Below, piece after piece: positions 41,610 through 50,108 of a stretch of DNA of 64,000 nt (within the stretch, counting starts at the first letter, position 1; every line of letters starts with the position of its first letter). Below the pieces are notes generated by a model. The model had not been told where the DNA came from. It saw nothing but the letters and a program-made list of their open reading frames with translations, and ran no database searches. Where the stretch lies: NCBI GenBank assembly GCA_017428325.1, contig JAFRRA010000006.1:248001-312000 (forward strand), in the 5' to 3' direction. The stretch comes from Bacteroidales bacterium. GTDB lineage: Bacteria; Bacteroidota; Bacteroidia; Bacteroidales; UBA932. The position numbers and the translations under genes were made by a program.

Positions 41610-43148
41610 TCAGATTTTTTCCAGAAGGCTCTTCATAGACACCTTCTTTTCCACGATTGAATGGAGCTCAGCGACAGGTACCCTTTCCTGCTCCATGGTG
41701 TCGCGGTCGCGGAGAGTAACCTTTCCGTCTGTAACCGTATCAAAGTCCACGGTAACACAGTAAGGTGTTCCTATTGCATCCTGACGGCGATAACGCCTTC
41801 CGATTGTGTCCTTCTCCTCATACTGGCAGTTGAAGTCGTACTTGAGGTCATCCATTATCTTCTGCGCAATATCAGTGAGTTCTTCCTTCTTGACCAGAGG
41901 CAGGACGGCAACCTTCACCGGAGCCAGGGCCGGATGGAATCTCATCACAACCCTTTCCTCGCCGTTCTCAAGTTTCTCCTGGCGGTAAGCGGCGCTCAGG
42001 ACTGCCAGAACCGTACGGTCAACTCCAATAGATGTCTCTATGACATAAGGAACATAGCTTAAGTTCTGCTCCGGATCGAAGTACTGGATCTTCCTTCCGC
42101 TGAATTCCTGATGGCGGCCCAGGTCGAAGTCTGTCCTAGAGTGGATACCCTCGAGTTCCTTGAAGCCAAACGGGAAGTTGAACTCGATATCGGTTGCGGC
42201 GTTTGCATAGTGGGCCAGTTTCTCGTGGTCGTGGAAGCGGTAGTTCTCCTCACCCATACCGATAGCGAGATGCCAGGCAAGCCTCTTCTGCTTCCAGTGG
42301 CGAAACCACTCGAGCTCCTCTCCTGGGCGTACGAAGAACTGCATTTCCATCTGCTCGAACTCCCTCATCCTGAATATGAACTGGCGGGCGACTATCTCGT
42401 TTCTGAACGCCTTTCCAATCTGGGCTATACCAAACGGTATCTTCATTCTTCCGCTCTTCTGCACGTTGAGGAAATTCACGAAGATTCCCTGTGCTGTCTC
42501 AGGGCGGAGATAAAGTGTTCCATCCTCTCCGGAAATGTTTCCCAGCTGTGTCGAGAACATCAGGTTGAACTGCCTAACGTCTGTCCAGTTCCTTGTTCCG
42601 GAAATAGGATCCACAATCTCGCAATCTATAATCAGCTGGCGGAGAGCCACGAGGTCGTTATCGTTAAGGGCCTTTGCCATCTTCTCCCTAACTTCGTCCG
42701 CCTTTTTCTGCTCGCGGAGAACGTTAGGATTTGTGGCGCGGAACTGGGCCTCGTCAAAAGCATCGCCGAATCTCTTCTTTCCCTTTGCTACCTCCTTCTC
42801 GATCTTGCCCTCTATTTTGGCAATGTAATCCTCAAGGAGAACATCTGCGCGATACCTCTTCTTGGAGTCCTTGTTGTCTATCAGGGGATCGTTGAAAGCG
42901 TCCACGTGCCCGGATGCTTTCCAGATCTTAGGGTGCATGAAAATGCAGGAGTCAATGCCCACGATATTCTCGTTGAGCTTGACCATTGAATCCCACCAGT
43001 ATTTCTTGATATTGTTCTTGAGTTCGCTTCCCATCTGGCCGTAATCGTACACTGCGCTCAGTCCATCGTAAATCTCGCTTGACGGGAAAATAAACCCATA
43101 CTCCTTGGTGTGGGAAATAAGATTCTTGAAAATTTCTTCCTGTGTCAT
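41610..43148 (-). CDS. glyS: Glycyl-tRNA synthetase (class II, alpha2 type)
   Basis: A 512-residue single-chain enzyme of the eukaryote-like alpha2 kind, not the split alpha/beta kind. It opens with SHTKEYGFIFPSSEIYDG and YDYGQMGSELKNNIKKYWW (motif 1 region), then ESC-like FNLMFSTQLGNISGEDGTLYLRPETAQGIFVNF (motif 2) and GVDRTVLAVLSAAYR (motif 3), ending in an anticodon-binding domain. It charges tRNA-Gly. It lies 7 nt after folK and is last in the sufS-led operon. Confidence 0.95.
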   Translation of the reverse strand: MTQEEIFKNLISHTKEYGFIFPSSEIYDGLSAVYDYGQMGSELKNNIKKYWWDSMVKLNENIVGIDSCIFMHPKIWKASGHVDAFNDPLIDNKDSKKRYRADVLLEDYIAKIEGKIEKEVAKGKKRFGDAFDEAQFRATNPNVLREQKKADEVREKMAKALNDNDLVALRQLIIDCEIVDPISGTRNWTDVRQFNLMFSTQLGNISGEDGTLYLRPETAQGIFVNFLNVQKSGRMKIPFGIAQIGKAFRNEIVARQFIFRMREFEQMEMQFFVRPGEELEWFRHWKQKRLAWHLAIGMGEENYRFHDHEKLAHYANAATDIEFNFPFGFKELEGIHSRTDFDLGRHQEFSGRKIQYFDPEQNLSYVPYVIETSIGVDRTVLAVLSAAYRQEKLENGEERVVMRFHPALAPVKVAVLPLVKKEELTDIAQKIMDDLKYDFNCQYEEKDTIGRRYRRQDAIGTPYCVTVDFDTVTDGKVTLRDRDTMEQERVPVAELHSIVEKKVSMKSLLEKI

Positions 43149-43155
43149 ATTTACA

Positions 43156-43710
43156 CTATTTAATGTTTTTCTTTTTATTCAGCGATGCCATCAGCGGCTT
43201 TACAAAAAGCCTTGATTCCACCTGCGGATGAGGAAGTAAAAGACTTGGTTTATATGACTTTATCTCAATCCAATAGGCCTTTTTGTCCGCCCCTTTGTCC
43301 GCCTTCTTGTCCGCCCCATGCTTTTTAAATGCCTTCAATATGTCTATGTCCAGTGTTCGGCTCTGATAAATCTCCCCTTTTTCCTTATAAGTCCGCATAC
43401 GGCCGAAGAGTTTCTCTATCCTCTGGGTCTGGACCAGAACCTCATCCGGGGTCTTATCTGTAATGCAGGAAAGCACCTGGTTAAAGAACTTCGGGGGATC
43501 CTTTTCCTCGAACTTTCCGCAAGGCTCTGTCTCAATAATCTCTGTTGTGGAAACAGCATCTTCCAGAGCCTCCACTTCCAGGTAATCCGGGAGCAGCGCG
43601 TCTATGATTTCCTTGTCCGCCTCGGCGATTATCTGCTCCGGAGTCAGCCTTCCGAGAGGAAGGTTGCTGCCCAGAAGAAGCACCACCTTATACAGACAAT
43701 TATTCTCCAT
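43156..43710 (-). CDS. folK: HPPK, 6-hydroxymethyl-dihydropterin pyrophosphokinase
   Basis: A 184-residue folate-pathway enzyme. The ATG at 43708-43710 shares its A with the stop codon of the upstream gene (TAATG), a classic coupled start. HPPK features are LLLGSNLPLGRL at the N-terminus, ETEPCGKF, FNQVLSCITD and SRTLDIDIL with the Mg-binding acidic pair, ending LLLPHPQ. After the DIDIL motif there is an unusual run HGADKKADKGADKKAYW encoded by three 12-nt tandem repeats; most HPPKs lack it. Confidence 0.9.
   Translation of the reverse strand: MENNCLYKVVLLLGSNLPLGRLTPEQIIAEADKEIIDALLPDYLEVEALEDAVSTTEIIETEPCGKFEEKDPPKFFNQVLSCITDKTPDEVLVQTQRIEKLFGRMRTYKEKGEIYQSRTLDIDILKAFKKHGADKKADKGADKKAYWIEIKSYKPSLLLPHPQVESRLFVKPLMASLNKKKNIK
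43282..43317. repeat. Three tandem 12-nt repeats inside folK
   Basis: TTTGTCCGCCCC, TTTGTCCGCCTT and CTTGTCCGCCCC follow each other without gap and encode ADK-type tetrapeptides in frame on the minus strand. The unit also occurs once as GGGGCGGACAAA at 39803-39814. Confidence 0.8.
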
Positions 43711-44471
43711 TACATCAATCCAAGTTCCAACTTCGCCTCTTCGCTCATGCGGCTCTCGTCCCATTCCGGCTCGAAAGTCAGCTCTATTTGCACGCTTTTT
43801 ACACCCGGAGCGTCTGATACGGCGTTGTTTACGTCATTCACCACATCATCAGCCATAGGGCAGGTCGGAGAAGTCATCGTCATCTTTATGAAAACGCTGC
43901 GGTCTTCCCCTACCTTAACCTCGTAGATCAAGCCCAGGTCATAGACATTTACCGGAATCTCCGGATCAAACACCTGCTTAAGGGCCCTTATTACGTTTTT
44001 CTGAACTTCTTCCACGGAGTATTTTTCACCATCTCCCCCCGTTGTTTTATCCTCTTCTTTCTCCTTGAAAGCCAGCGCATAAAGTTTAATCTGCTTAAGC
44101 ATTGATACAAGTCCGTTGGCCCTGGTCGGAGACAAGTTTTGCCTCAATCCGATAGCATCTATGAAATCTATCTCGGAATCTATGATTTCCTGAGGGGTGT
44201 GCCCGTCATAAACCCTGATCAGAAGAGAAATGATTCCCTTTGTAATTATGGCGTCGCTGTCTGCAGAAAAGTAAAGTTTACCGTCTTCCTCGCGGCAATC
44301 CAGCCAAACGCGGCTCTGGCACCCCTTGATCAGGTTCTCATCCTTCTTCCCCTCCTCTGCGATCACCGGCATAGACTTTCCCAAGTCTATGATATACTGG
44401 TATTTGTCCATCCAGTTATCAAAGACGGAAAATTCTTCTACTATCTGCTGTTCTATTTCCTTTATCGTCAT
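43710..44471 (-). CDS. SufE sulfur acceptor fused to a SufT/MIP18-like (DUF59) domain
   Basis: A 253-residue protein with two domains. Residues 1-140 are SufE: MDKYQYIIDLGKSMP and LIKGCQSRVWLDC, with Cys51 as the sulfur acceptor from SufS. Residues about 152-253 are a DUF59/MIP18 domain: VFDPEIPVNVYDLGLIYEV and MTMTSPTCPMADD with the conserved Thr and Cys. The two functions are usually separate genes. The start at 44471 follows sufS by one nt; the longer frame enters sufS and is not real. The fusion would physically link sulfur donation and Fe-S maturation or delivery. Confidence 0.85.
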   Translation of the reverse strand: MTIKEIEQQIVEEFSVFDNWMDKYQYIIDLGKSMPVIAEEGKKDENLIKGCQSRVWLDCREEDGKLYFSADSDAIITKGIISLLIRVYDGHTPQEIIDSEIDFIDAIGLRQNLSPTRANGLVSMLKQIKLYALAFKEKEEDKTTGGDGEKYSVEEVQKNVIRALKQVFDPEIPVNVYDLGLIYEVKVGEDRSVFIKMTMTSPTCPMADDVVNDVNNAVSDAPGVKSVQIELTFEPEWDESRMSEEAKLELGLM

Positions 44472-44472
44472 C

Positions 44473-45738
44473 TTACAAAAGCATGTTCTTTGCTCTCTGG
44501 AGGCATTTGATAAACACTTGCGCCTCTTCGAGCGTGTTGTATGGGGCAAAGGAAGCCCTCAGCGCGGAATTCGCTCCAAAACTGTTGATCAAAGGCTCGG
44601 CGCACATCAGTCCGCTGCGCACGGCAACCCCCATCTTGTCAAGAAGCTGGGCAAGGTCTCCGGCATTGACGCCCCTAATGTTGAAGGTAAATATCGGGGT
44701 CTTCTTCAGACCGTCGGCCATACCGTAAACTTCTATGTCCGGATCGGATGTCAACGCCCCGGTCATAAAGGATGTTATCCTCTCCTCTTCTTCCCCAAGC
44801 ACACAACCCGTCTCGCCTTCTCTCAGATATTCCGCAAACTCCAGGGCCGGTGTCAGGGAAGCGGCTCCGGTAAAGTTCGGGGTGCCCGCTTCAAACTTCA
44901 GAGGCAGAGGCGCATAAGTAGTCTTACCGTAAGTAACGGTTTCCACCATGTCTCCCCCGCCCATATATGGAGGAAGCGTTTCCAGTATTTCTGTTTTCCC
45001 ATAAAGAACCCCTACTCCGGTCGCCCCATAAATCTTGTGGGCGGAAAAGGCGTAGAAATCGCAGTCCATAGCCTGCACATCCACCTTCTCGTGAACTATT
45101 CCCTGGGCTCCGTCTACCAGAACCGGTATGCCCCTGGCGTGAGCCTTGGAGATAATATCCCCTACCGGATTCACGAGTCCTGTAATGTTGGATATGTGCG
45201 TCAGGGCCAGTATCTTAACCCTGTCCGAAAGCATCTGGTCCAGCATCTCGAAAGCCACCCTTCCGCTTCTTCCTGCTCCCAGCATAACATCTGTCGGAAT
45301 AACTTTTACAACCGCTCCGTTCCTTTCAGCGGCCAGTTGCCAAGGCACTATGTTGGAGTGATGGGAGTCCCCTTCTATCAGGATCTCGTCCCCGGGCCCC
45401 AGGCGGCGGCAGAATGTGTCCGCAACAAGGTTAATGGAAGCGGTTGTGCCGGAGGTAAAGATTATGTTTTCCCGTCCCGGCGCATTGACAAACGCCCTCA
45501 CCTTTTCTCTGGCGTTTTCATACAGCGTGGTGGACCTGTCGCTGAGCTCATACATCGAGCGGTGCACGTTGGCGTTGGAGCGCACCATGGCATCGCCGAG
45601 AAAATCAAGCACTTGAATTGGTTTCTGGGTGGTTGCGGCATTGTCAAGGTAAACGAGCGGCTCCCCGTTCATCTTTTCAGAAAGAGCCGGAAAAAGCCCC
45701 CTGACCTCAGATAATATTTTGATGCGTGCGTCTTCCAT
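44473..45738 (-). CDS. sufS: Cysteine desulfurase SufS
   Basis: A 421-residue PLP enzyme that mobilises sulfur from cysteine to SufE for Fe-S synthesis. Motifs are YLDNAATTQKP, ANVHRSMYELSDRSTTLYE, DSHHSNIVPWQL, LVDGAQGIVH and FSAHKIYGATG with Schiff-base Lys235. The active Cys379 lies in RSGLMCAEP, where most SufS proteins have RTGHHCAQP; the two His are replaced by Leu-Met. First gene of sufS-sufE/SufT-folK-glyS, with a promoter divergent from the SDR. The partner scaffold genes sit 20 kb away at 21-25 kb. Confidence 0.92.
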   Translation of the reverse strand: MEDARIKILSEVRGLFPALSEKMNGEPLVYLDNAATTQKPIQVLDFLGDAMVRSNANVHRSMYELSDRSTTLYENAREKVRAFVNAPGRENIIFTSGTTASINLVADTFCRRLGPGDEILIEGDSHHSNIVPWQLAAERNGAVVKVIPTDVMLGAGRSGRVAFEMLDQMLSDRVKILALTHISNITGLVNPVGDIISKAHARGIPVLVDGAQGIVHEKVDVQAMDCDFYAFSAHKIYGATGVGVLYGKTEILETLPPYMGGGDMVETVTYGKTTYAPLPLKFEAGTPNFTGAASLTPALEFAEYLREGETGCVLGEEEERITSFMTGALTSDPDIEVYGMADGLKKTPIFTFNIRGVNAGDLAQLLDKMGVAVRSGLMCAEPLINSFGANSALRASFAPYNTLEEAQVFIKCLQRAKNMLL

Positions 45739-45760
45739 AATGCCTAATCAGAGCAAAAGG

Positions 45761-45768
45761 CAAAAATA
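45761..45768 (-). promoter_or_regulatory. -7 promoter box of sufS
   Basis: The minus strand reads TATTTTTG; predicted start near 45757, leader about 19 nt. Confidence 0.5.
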
Positions 45769-45782
45769 CAACGAATTTTTCA

Positions 45783-45790
45783 TAAATTTG
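45783..45790 (+). promoter_or_regulatory. -7 promoter box abutting the SDR gene
   Basis: TAAATTTG ends 6 nt before the ATG at 45797, so transcription should begin within about 3 nt of it. It is divergent from, and 15 bp away from, the sufS box. Confidence 0.5.
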
Positions 45791-45796
45791 CTCAAT

Positions 45797-46561
45797 ATGA
45801 ACAAGACCGTACTAATAACCGGAGCAACCAGCGGCATCGGCAAGGCCTGCGCCGTAAAGTTTGCACAGGGAGGATATGACATTATCCTCACCGGAAGAAC
45901 CAGGGAAAAAGTATCCGAAACCGAAAGGGAGATCCTTTCCCTCTGCCCAAACATCGAGACCTATCCACTTGTTTTTGATGTCCGCGACAAGGAAGCCGTC
46001 CAGAAGGCAATCTTCTCTCTTCCAGAAGACTGGGCCGATATAGACGTGCTTATAAACAACGCCGGCCTGGCCCTCGGCCTGGATCCTGAATATGAGGGAG
46101 ACATCGACGACTGGGAGACAATGATAGACACAAACATCAAGGGCCTTCTCTATATGACAAGGCTCGTGGTTCCCGGAATGGTCAGAAGAAACAAGGGCCA
46201 CATCATCAATATCGGAAGCGTGGCCGGAGACGCCGCATACGCTAACGGCAACGTCTATTGCGCCACCAAGGCGGCCGTGAAGGCTCTCGGCGACGGCCTC
46301 CGCATAGACCTGGCCCACACCCCATTGCGCGTGACCACCATTAAACCAGGCCTTGTGGAAACCAACTTCTCCAACACCCGATTCCACGGAGACAATGCCC
46401 GTGCGGACAAGGTTTACAAAGGCATCAAACCTCTCAGTGGGGCGGATATCGCAGACGTAGCCTTCTATGCTGCAAGCGCCCCTGCCCACGTGCAGATTGC
46501 GGAAGTCCTCGTCCTGGCAACCCACCAGGCGAGCGGCAGTGTCATCTTCCGGGAAGAATAA
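45797..46561 (+). CDS. Short-chain dehydrogenase/reductase (YdfG-like)
   Basis: A 254-residue classical SDR. ATG at 45797 begins MNKTVLITGATSGIGKA, the glycine-rich NAD(P) motif; the longer frame overlaps sufS and is rejected. NNAG, NIGSVAGDAAYANGNVY and YCATKAAVKALGDGLR supply the Ser-Tyr-Lys triad. The sequence around EYEGDIDDWETMIDTNIKGLLYMTR resembles the YdfG/3-hydroxy acid or serine dehydrogenase group, which use NADP. The physiological substrate is not decidable. Confidence 0.85.
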   Translation: MNKTVLITGATSGIGKACAVKFAQGGYDIILTGRTREKVSETEREILSLCPNIETYPLVFDVRDKEAVQKAIFSLPEDWADIDVLINNAGLALGLDPEYEGDIDDWETMIDTNIKGLLYMTRLVVPGMVRRNKGHIINIGSVAGDAAYANGNVYCATKAAVKALGDGLRIDLAHTPLRVTTIKPGLVETNFSNTRFHGDNARADKVYKGIKPLSGADIADVAFYAASAPAHVQIAEVLVLATHQASGSVIFREE

Positions 46562-46609
46562 AGCAAAGAAAAACAGAGCAATACAATATTTTACCTAAGG
46601 CGGAATTTT

Positions 46610-47197
46610 ATGTATGATTATATAAAAGGGCTTCTTGTCGAGACCACCCCTACCCAGGCCGTGGTGGAAGCCGGAGGCATTGGCTACCGTCTGGAGATTT
46701 CCCTCCAGACCTTCACGGATATCCAGAACCAGAAAGAGGTCAAACTTTACATCTACTACTATGTGAAGGAAGACATCGCAATGTGGTATGGCTTTGCCAG
46801 CAAGGAAGAAAGATATATGTTCTCCCTTCTTCTGAACGTCAACGGAGTCGGCCCGAACACCGCCAGAATGATCCTCTCGTCCCTGAGTACAGACGAACTC
46901 AAGACGGCCATAGCCACAGACGATGTAAACAAGATCAAGGCTGTGAAGGGCATCGGCCTGAAGACCGCCCAGAAACTCATCATCGAGTTGAAAGACAAGG
47001 TTTCAAAGGGTGGTGACACATTAAGCCTTCCGCTTGGCGAAACAGCAAAGAGCCCTGTTGCGGAAGAGGCTCTCGGAGCCCTTGTTATGCTGGGCTTCAA
47101 GAAACCGGATTCCGAAAAGGTGATAGGGGACATCCTCCGCCAGAACCCTTCAAGCTCCGTAGAGCAAATCATCAAGCTCGCCCTCAAGAGACTTTAG
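46610..47197 (+). CDS. ruvA: Holliday-junction branch-migration protein RuvA
   Basis: A 195-residue protein with the RuvA layout: an N-terminal OB domain (MYDYIKGLLVETTPTQAVVEAGGIGYRL, then EDIAMWYGFASKEERYMF), tandem helix-hairpin-helix motifs (LNVNGVGPNTARMIL, VKGIGLKTAQKLIIEL) and a C-terminal RuvB-binding domain (EEALGALVMLGFKKPDSEKVI). It binds four-way junctions and loads RuvB; ruvB is not in this window. It lies 5 nt before menA. Confidence 0.95.
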   Translation: MYDYIKGLLVETTPTQAVVEAGGIGYRLEISLQTFTDIQNQKEVKLYIYYYVKEDIAMWYGFASKEERYMFSLLLNVNGVGPNTARMILSSLSTDELKTAIATDDVNKIKAVKGIGLKTAQKLIIELKDKVSKGGDTLSLPLGETAKSPVAEEALGALVMLGFKKPDSEKVIGDILRQNPSSSVEQIIKLALKRL

Positions 47198-47201
47198 TCA
47201 T

Positions 47202-48254
47202 ATGCAGGTCAAGACCAACTCCCTGAAAGCCTGGATATTGGCCGCCCGTCCAAAGACCTTGACGGGCGCCGTTGCGCCTGTTCTTGTCGGGGCCGTTTTC
47301 GGATTCTGCCTGCTTGTTTATGGAGATGCGGATTGGAAACGCTGCATTATTCCGACAACACTTTGTTTGCTCTTTGCTATTCTGATGCAGATCGACGCTA
47401 ATCTTATCAACGATTATTTCGATTTCAAAAAGGGTTCTGATACAAAAGAAAGGTTAGGACCGGAAAGGGCTTGCGCTCAAGGGTGGATTACTCCCCGCGC
47501 CATGAAAACCGGAATCGCTATAACCACGGTTCTTGCTTTTGTCACAGGACTCCCGTTAATCTGGTATGGGGGATGGATTACGCTGGCGGTTGGCTTGATC
47601 TGTATTTTAGGAGCCTTTTTGTACACGACCCGCCTGTCTTACATTGGTCTGGGAGATTTTCTTGTCGTATTATTCTTTGGCCTGGTGCCCGTCTTTTTCA
47701 CATTTCACGTGATAATATGGCACGGTGCGGATTTCGCCAGCCTTAAAACCGCCACTCAATGGGAGGGGGCTATTATTACGTATCTGTTCTTTGGGTGGAT
47801 GCCGCTGTTTGGCGGACTGGGGGTTGGGCTGGCCACCAATAATCTGCTGATTATCAATAATTATCGCGACCGGGAACAGGATGCGGCGGTTGAAAAAAAC
47901 ACCCTTGTGGTTCGTTTGGGGGCAAAAACGGCAGAATGGCTGTATCTGATTAACGGAATAATCGGGGTGGTTATTCTGTTTCTGGTTTGTAGCTGCTGGA
48001 AATCCGGTTTACTTACGGGTTTATATTCAGAGGCGGAGATTGAATCAATGCCAAAGACATTTCCTTTTCATCTGCTGGCTGGAATACTGTTTCTTCCATT
48101 TCTCTTTTCAGCCCACAGGAAAATGGTCAGAATCAACCATGGGCGGGAACTTAATGCGGTTCTCGGCGAAACAGCACTCAACATATTGATATACAGCGTT
48201 CTCTTTGTTGTTTCCATAATCATTGTAACCCTGCAGGTTTGTTATAGTCGCTGA
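47202..48254 (+). CDS. menA: 1,4-dihydroxy-2-naphthoate polyprenyltransferase
   Basis: A 350-residue UbiA-family membrane prenyltransferase with eight or nine helices. The two Asp motifs are [14 protein letters not shown] and [22 protein letters not shown], both MenA-type. It attaches the polyprenyl tail in menaquinone synthesis, which would feed the fumarate reductase encoded further right. Codon choice differs by eye from its neighbours, with many GGG and GGT glycine codons and long T-runs, for example around 47560-47720. It starts 5 nt after ruvA, which is not a metabolic partner. Confidence 0.9.
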   Translation: MQVKTNSLKAWILAARPKTLTGAVAPVLVGAVFGFCLLVYGDADWKRCIIPTTLCLLFAILMQIDANLINDYFDFKKGSDTKERLGPERACAQGWITPRAMKTGIAITTVLAFVTGLPLIWYGGWITLAVGLICILGAFLYTTRLSYIGLGDFLVVLFFGLVPVFFTFHVIIWHGADFASLKTATQWEGAIITYLFFGWMPLFGGLGVGLATNNLLIINNYRDREQDAAVEKNTLVVRLGAKTAEWLYLINGIIGVVILFLVCSCWKSGLLTGLYSEAEIESMPKTFPFHLLAGILFLPFLFSAHRKMVRINHGRELNAVLGETALNILIYSVLFVVSIIIVTLQVCYSR

Positions 48255-48269
48255 GATTTCATACTTTTG
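48238..48269 (+). promoter_or_regulatory. Promoter of gcvH
   Basis: TTTG at 48238-48241, a 20-nt spacer, then TACTTTTG at 48262-48269. Transcription should begin near 48273, giving a 50-nt leader. Confidence 0.55.
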
Positions 48270-48322
48270 ACTTTTGCATTGAATTAACCGTTTTTACAGA
48301 TAATCACATAAAAACTTTGAAT

Positions 48323-48700
48323 ATGAATATTCCTTCAAATCTCAAGTACTCTAACGACCACGAGTGGGTTAGCGTAGAGGGTAACATCGCAACCGTAGGT
48401 ATTACGGATTTTGCCCAGAGCGAACTGGGAGACATCGTCTTCCTTGACATTACCTGCGAGGGTGAGACCCTTGCGGCCGGAGACCAGTTCGGAAGCATCG
48501 AGGCAGTAAAGACCGTAGCAGACGCCCTTATGCCTGTTGGCGGAAAGGTTATCGAAATCAACCCTGAGCTGGAGGCAGCTCCAGAAAACGTAAACAAGGA
48601 TCCTTACGGAGCCGGCTGGCTGATCAAGGTAGAGATGACAGACCCTTCAGAGGTTGACGCTCTGCTGGATGCCGCCGCTTACGAAGGCATCTGCAAATAA
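48323..48700 (+). CDS. gcvH: Glycine cleavage system H protein
   Basis: A 125-residue lipoyl carrier. The longer frame starts with a TTG; the ATG at 48323 gives [20 protein letters not shown], the standard N-terminus. The lipoylated lysine is Lys63 in [13 protein letters not shown]. It shuttles aminomethyl groups between the P and T proteins; those genes are not in the window. Six nt later the threonine aldolase begins, so both concern glycine supply. Confidence 0.93.
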   Translation: MNIPSNLKYSNDHEWVSVEGNIATVGITDFAQSELGDIVFLDITCEGETLAAGDQFGSIEAVKTVADALMPVGGKVIEINPELEAAPENVNKDPYGAGWLIKVEMTDPSEVDALLDAAAYEGICK

Positions 48701-48705
48701 ATCCC

Positions 48706-49764
48706 ATGAAGAAAATCTCTTTCGGGAGTGACAATCATTCCGGTGTCCATCCTCTTGTTCTTCAGGCAATTGAAAGAGCAAACGAAGGCTATTGCTTCGG
48801 ATACGGAGAAGACGAATACACGGAAGGGGTTCTAAGACAAATCGAGGCCTTGCTGGGTAATGACTGCAAGGCCCTTTTTGTTCTCAACGGAACCGGTGCT
48901 AATGTCGTCTCCCTGGCTTCTTTCCTGAGGCCGTTCAGCACAATCCTGGCTCCTTCCTGTGCCCATATTATCGAAGACGAATGCGGGGCCGTAGAAAGGT
49001 TTTCATCCTGCAGAATCACCCCTCTGATACAGGAGGGCGGAAAGGTTTCTCCTGAAACCGTAAAAGCCCAGCTGAAGTTCGGAGACCAGCACAAAGTCCA
49101 GCCGGCTATACTGTCCATTTCCCAGCCAACAGAGTTTGAAACTTTGTACACAATAGGGGAAATCCGGGCGCTGGCAGACCTGATGCATTCGGTAGGGGGA
49201 TATATCCATGTGGACGGCAGCAGGATTTCCAATGCGGCGGCTGCGATGGGGGTTTCCATCAAGGAAATGATAGCCGATACCGGAGTTGATGTCCTGAGTT
49301 TCGGCGGCACAAAGAACGGACTTCTGATAGGGGAAGCCGTGGTGGTTTTCAACCTGAAAAAGAACCGCGAGATGGCGGAAAACCTGGCCTACATCCGCAA
49401 GCAGGCCACCCAGCTCTACTCCAAGAACCGCTTCATAGCAGCACAGTTTGAAGCCTATCTTAAGGATGATCTCTATCTCAAAATGGCAAGCCATTCCAAC
49501 CGGCTTGCAAAATATCTGGAAAAGAGATTAAGGGAATCCTCGGCGATGAAGATGGGAATATATTTCACCCAGAAGGTAGAAACCAACGGAGTGTACATTT
49601 CTCTGGATCCGCTGACAGAAGAGCAGATGAACTTCCTTCGGGAAAAATATATTTTCTACTTCTGGAGAGAGGAAATCAAGGAAGTCCGCCTAATGTGCTC
49701 TTTCAAGACCACCGAAGAGGACATAGACTGCTTCATTGAGGATCTTGAGAGGCTTTTGAGCTGA
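48706..49764 (+). CDS. ltaE: Low-specificity L-threonine aldolase (beta-eliminating lyase family)
   Basis: A 352-residue PLP enzyme cleaving threonine or allo-threonine to glycine and acetaldehyde. FGSDNHSGVHPLVLQAI opens the family; FGYGEDEYTEG, LFVLNGTGANVVSL, IHVDGSRISNAAAAMG (Asp holding PLP) and SFGGTKNGLLIGEAVV with Schiff-base Lys near residue 204 follow. It shares an operon with gcvH, a glycine-linked pairing. Family members can act as aromatic amino-acid lyases, but the motifs fit aldolase best. Confidence 0.88.
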   Translation: MKKISFGSDNHSGVHPLVLQAIERANEGYCFGYGEDEYTEGVLRQIEALLGNDCKALFVLNGTGANVVSLASFLRPFSTILAPSCAHIIEDECGAVERFSSCRITPLIQEGGKVSPETVKAQLKFGDQHKVQPAILSISQPTEFETLYTIGEIRALADLMHSVGGYIHVDGSRISNAAAAMGVSIKEMIADTGVDVLSFGGTKNGLLIGEAVVVFNLKKNREMAENLAYIRKQATQLYSKNRFIAAQFEAYLKDDLYLKMASHSNRLAKYLEKRLRESSAMKMGIYFTQKVETNGVYISLDPLTEEQMNFLREKYIFYFWREEIKEVRLMCSFKTTEEDIDCFIEDLERLLS

Positions 49765-49795
49765 AAAATCCTTCCAACAAGCCCCAAAAATTCAA

Positions 49796-49825
49796 AAAAC
49801 GCCCGATTTTCGGGCGATTTTTGTT
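49796..49825. terminator. Bidirectional intrinsic terminator after ltaE and mnmG
   Basis: CGCCCGA and TCGGGCG form a 7-bp stem with a TTT loop; AAAAAA lies on the left and TTTTT on the right, so it can end transcription from both sides. Confidence 0.8.
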
Positions 49826-50108
49826 TCTGACGTGTACCCGCCTGGTTTTAGGGGAGAATTCTTAAAATAGGGGTGTTTCTGAAGGCCTGTTTTTTGAGTG
49901 TTCCACGAGGAACAATTTGGGGTTATCTTACTTATTATAAGTTTATTGTACTGCCGCACTTAAAGTGTTGCATTAAAATAACTAGGACTTTGGCTGTGTG
50001 AAAAAGCATACGAAAACACTCATAAAGCAATACTTTATATAACAAAGCCTAATAACTTGTTAATAAAGAACGTCCCTTGTGTTAACAAATGTTTTGCTTG
50101 AAGATTTT
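49826..50108. other. AT-rich intergenic region (283 bp), no gene seen
   Basis: This is the main gene-free part of the one intergenic region over 300 bp (49765-50108). It is AT-rich and contains a parS-like 16-mer at 49899-49914 and short AT-rich inverted words such as TGTTAACAAATG. I looked for DnaA boxes (TTATNCACA) on both strands and saw no convincing cluster. No open frame of useful size and no tRNA structure were found. Confidence 0.6.
49899..49914. promoter_or_regulatory. parS-like site 1
   Basis: TGTTCCACGAGGAACA. The outer arms TGTTCC and GGAACA are perfectly inverted, and on the minus strand it contains the parS half CGTGGAACA. Compared with the palindrome TGTTCCACGTGGAACA it has one mismatch near the centre. 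A second copy lies 597 bp to the right inside mnmG. Confidence 0.5.

Noticed and set aside
44326..45714. 462-codon open frame on the plus strand opposite sufS and the sufE fusion
   Set aside because: The opposite strand encodes an unmistakable cysteine desulfurase; the frame shows no recognisable motif and arises from codon bias.
49826..50108. Origin of replication in the AT-rich gap
   Set aside because: No cluster of DnaA boxes and no dnaA nearby; the parS-like sites make partition more likely than initiation here.
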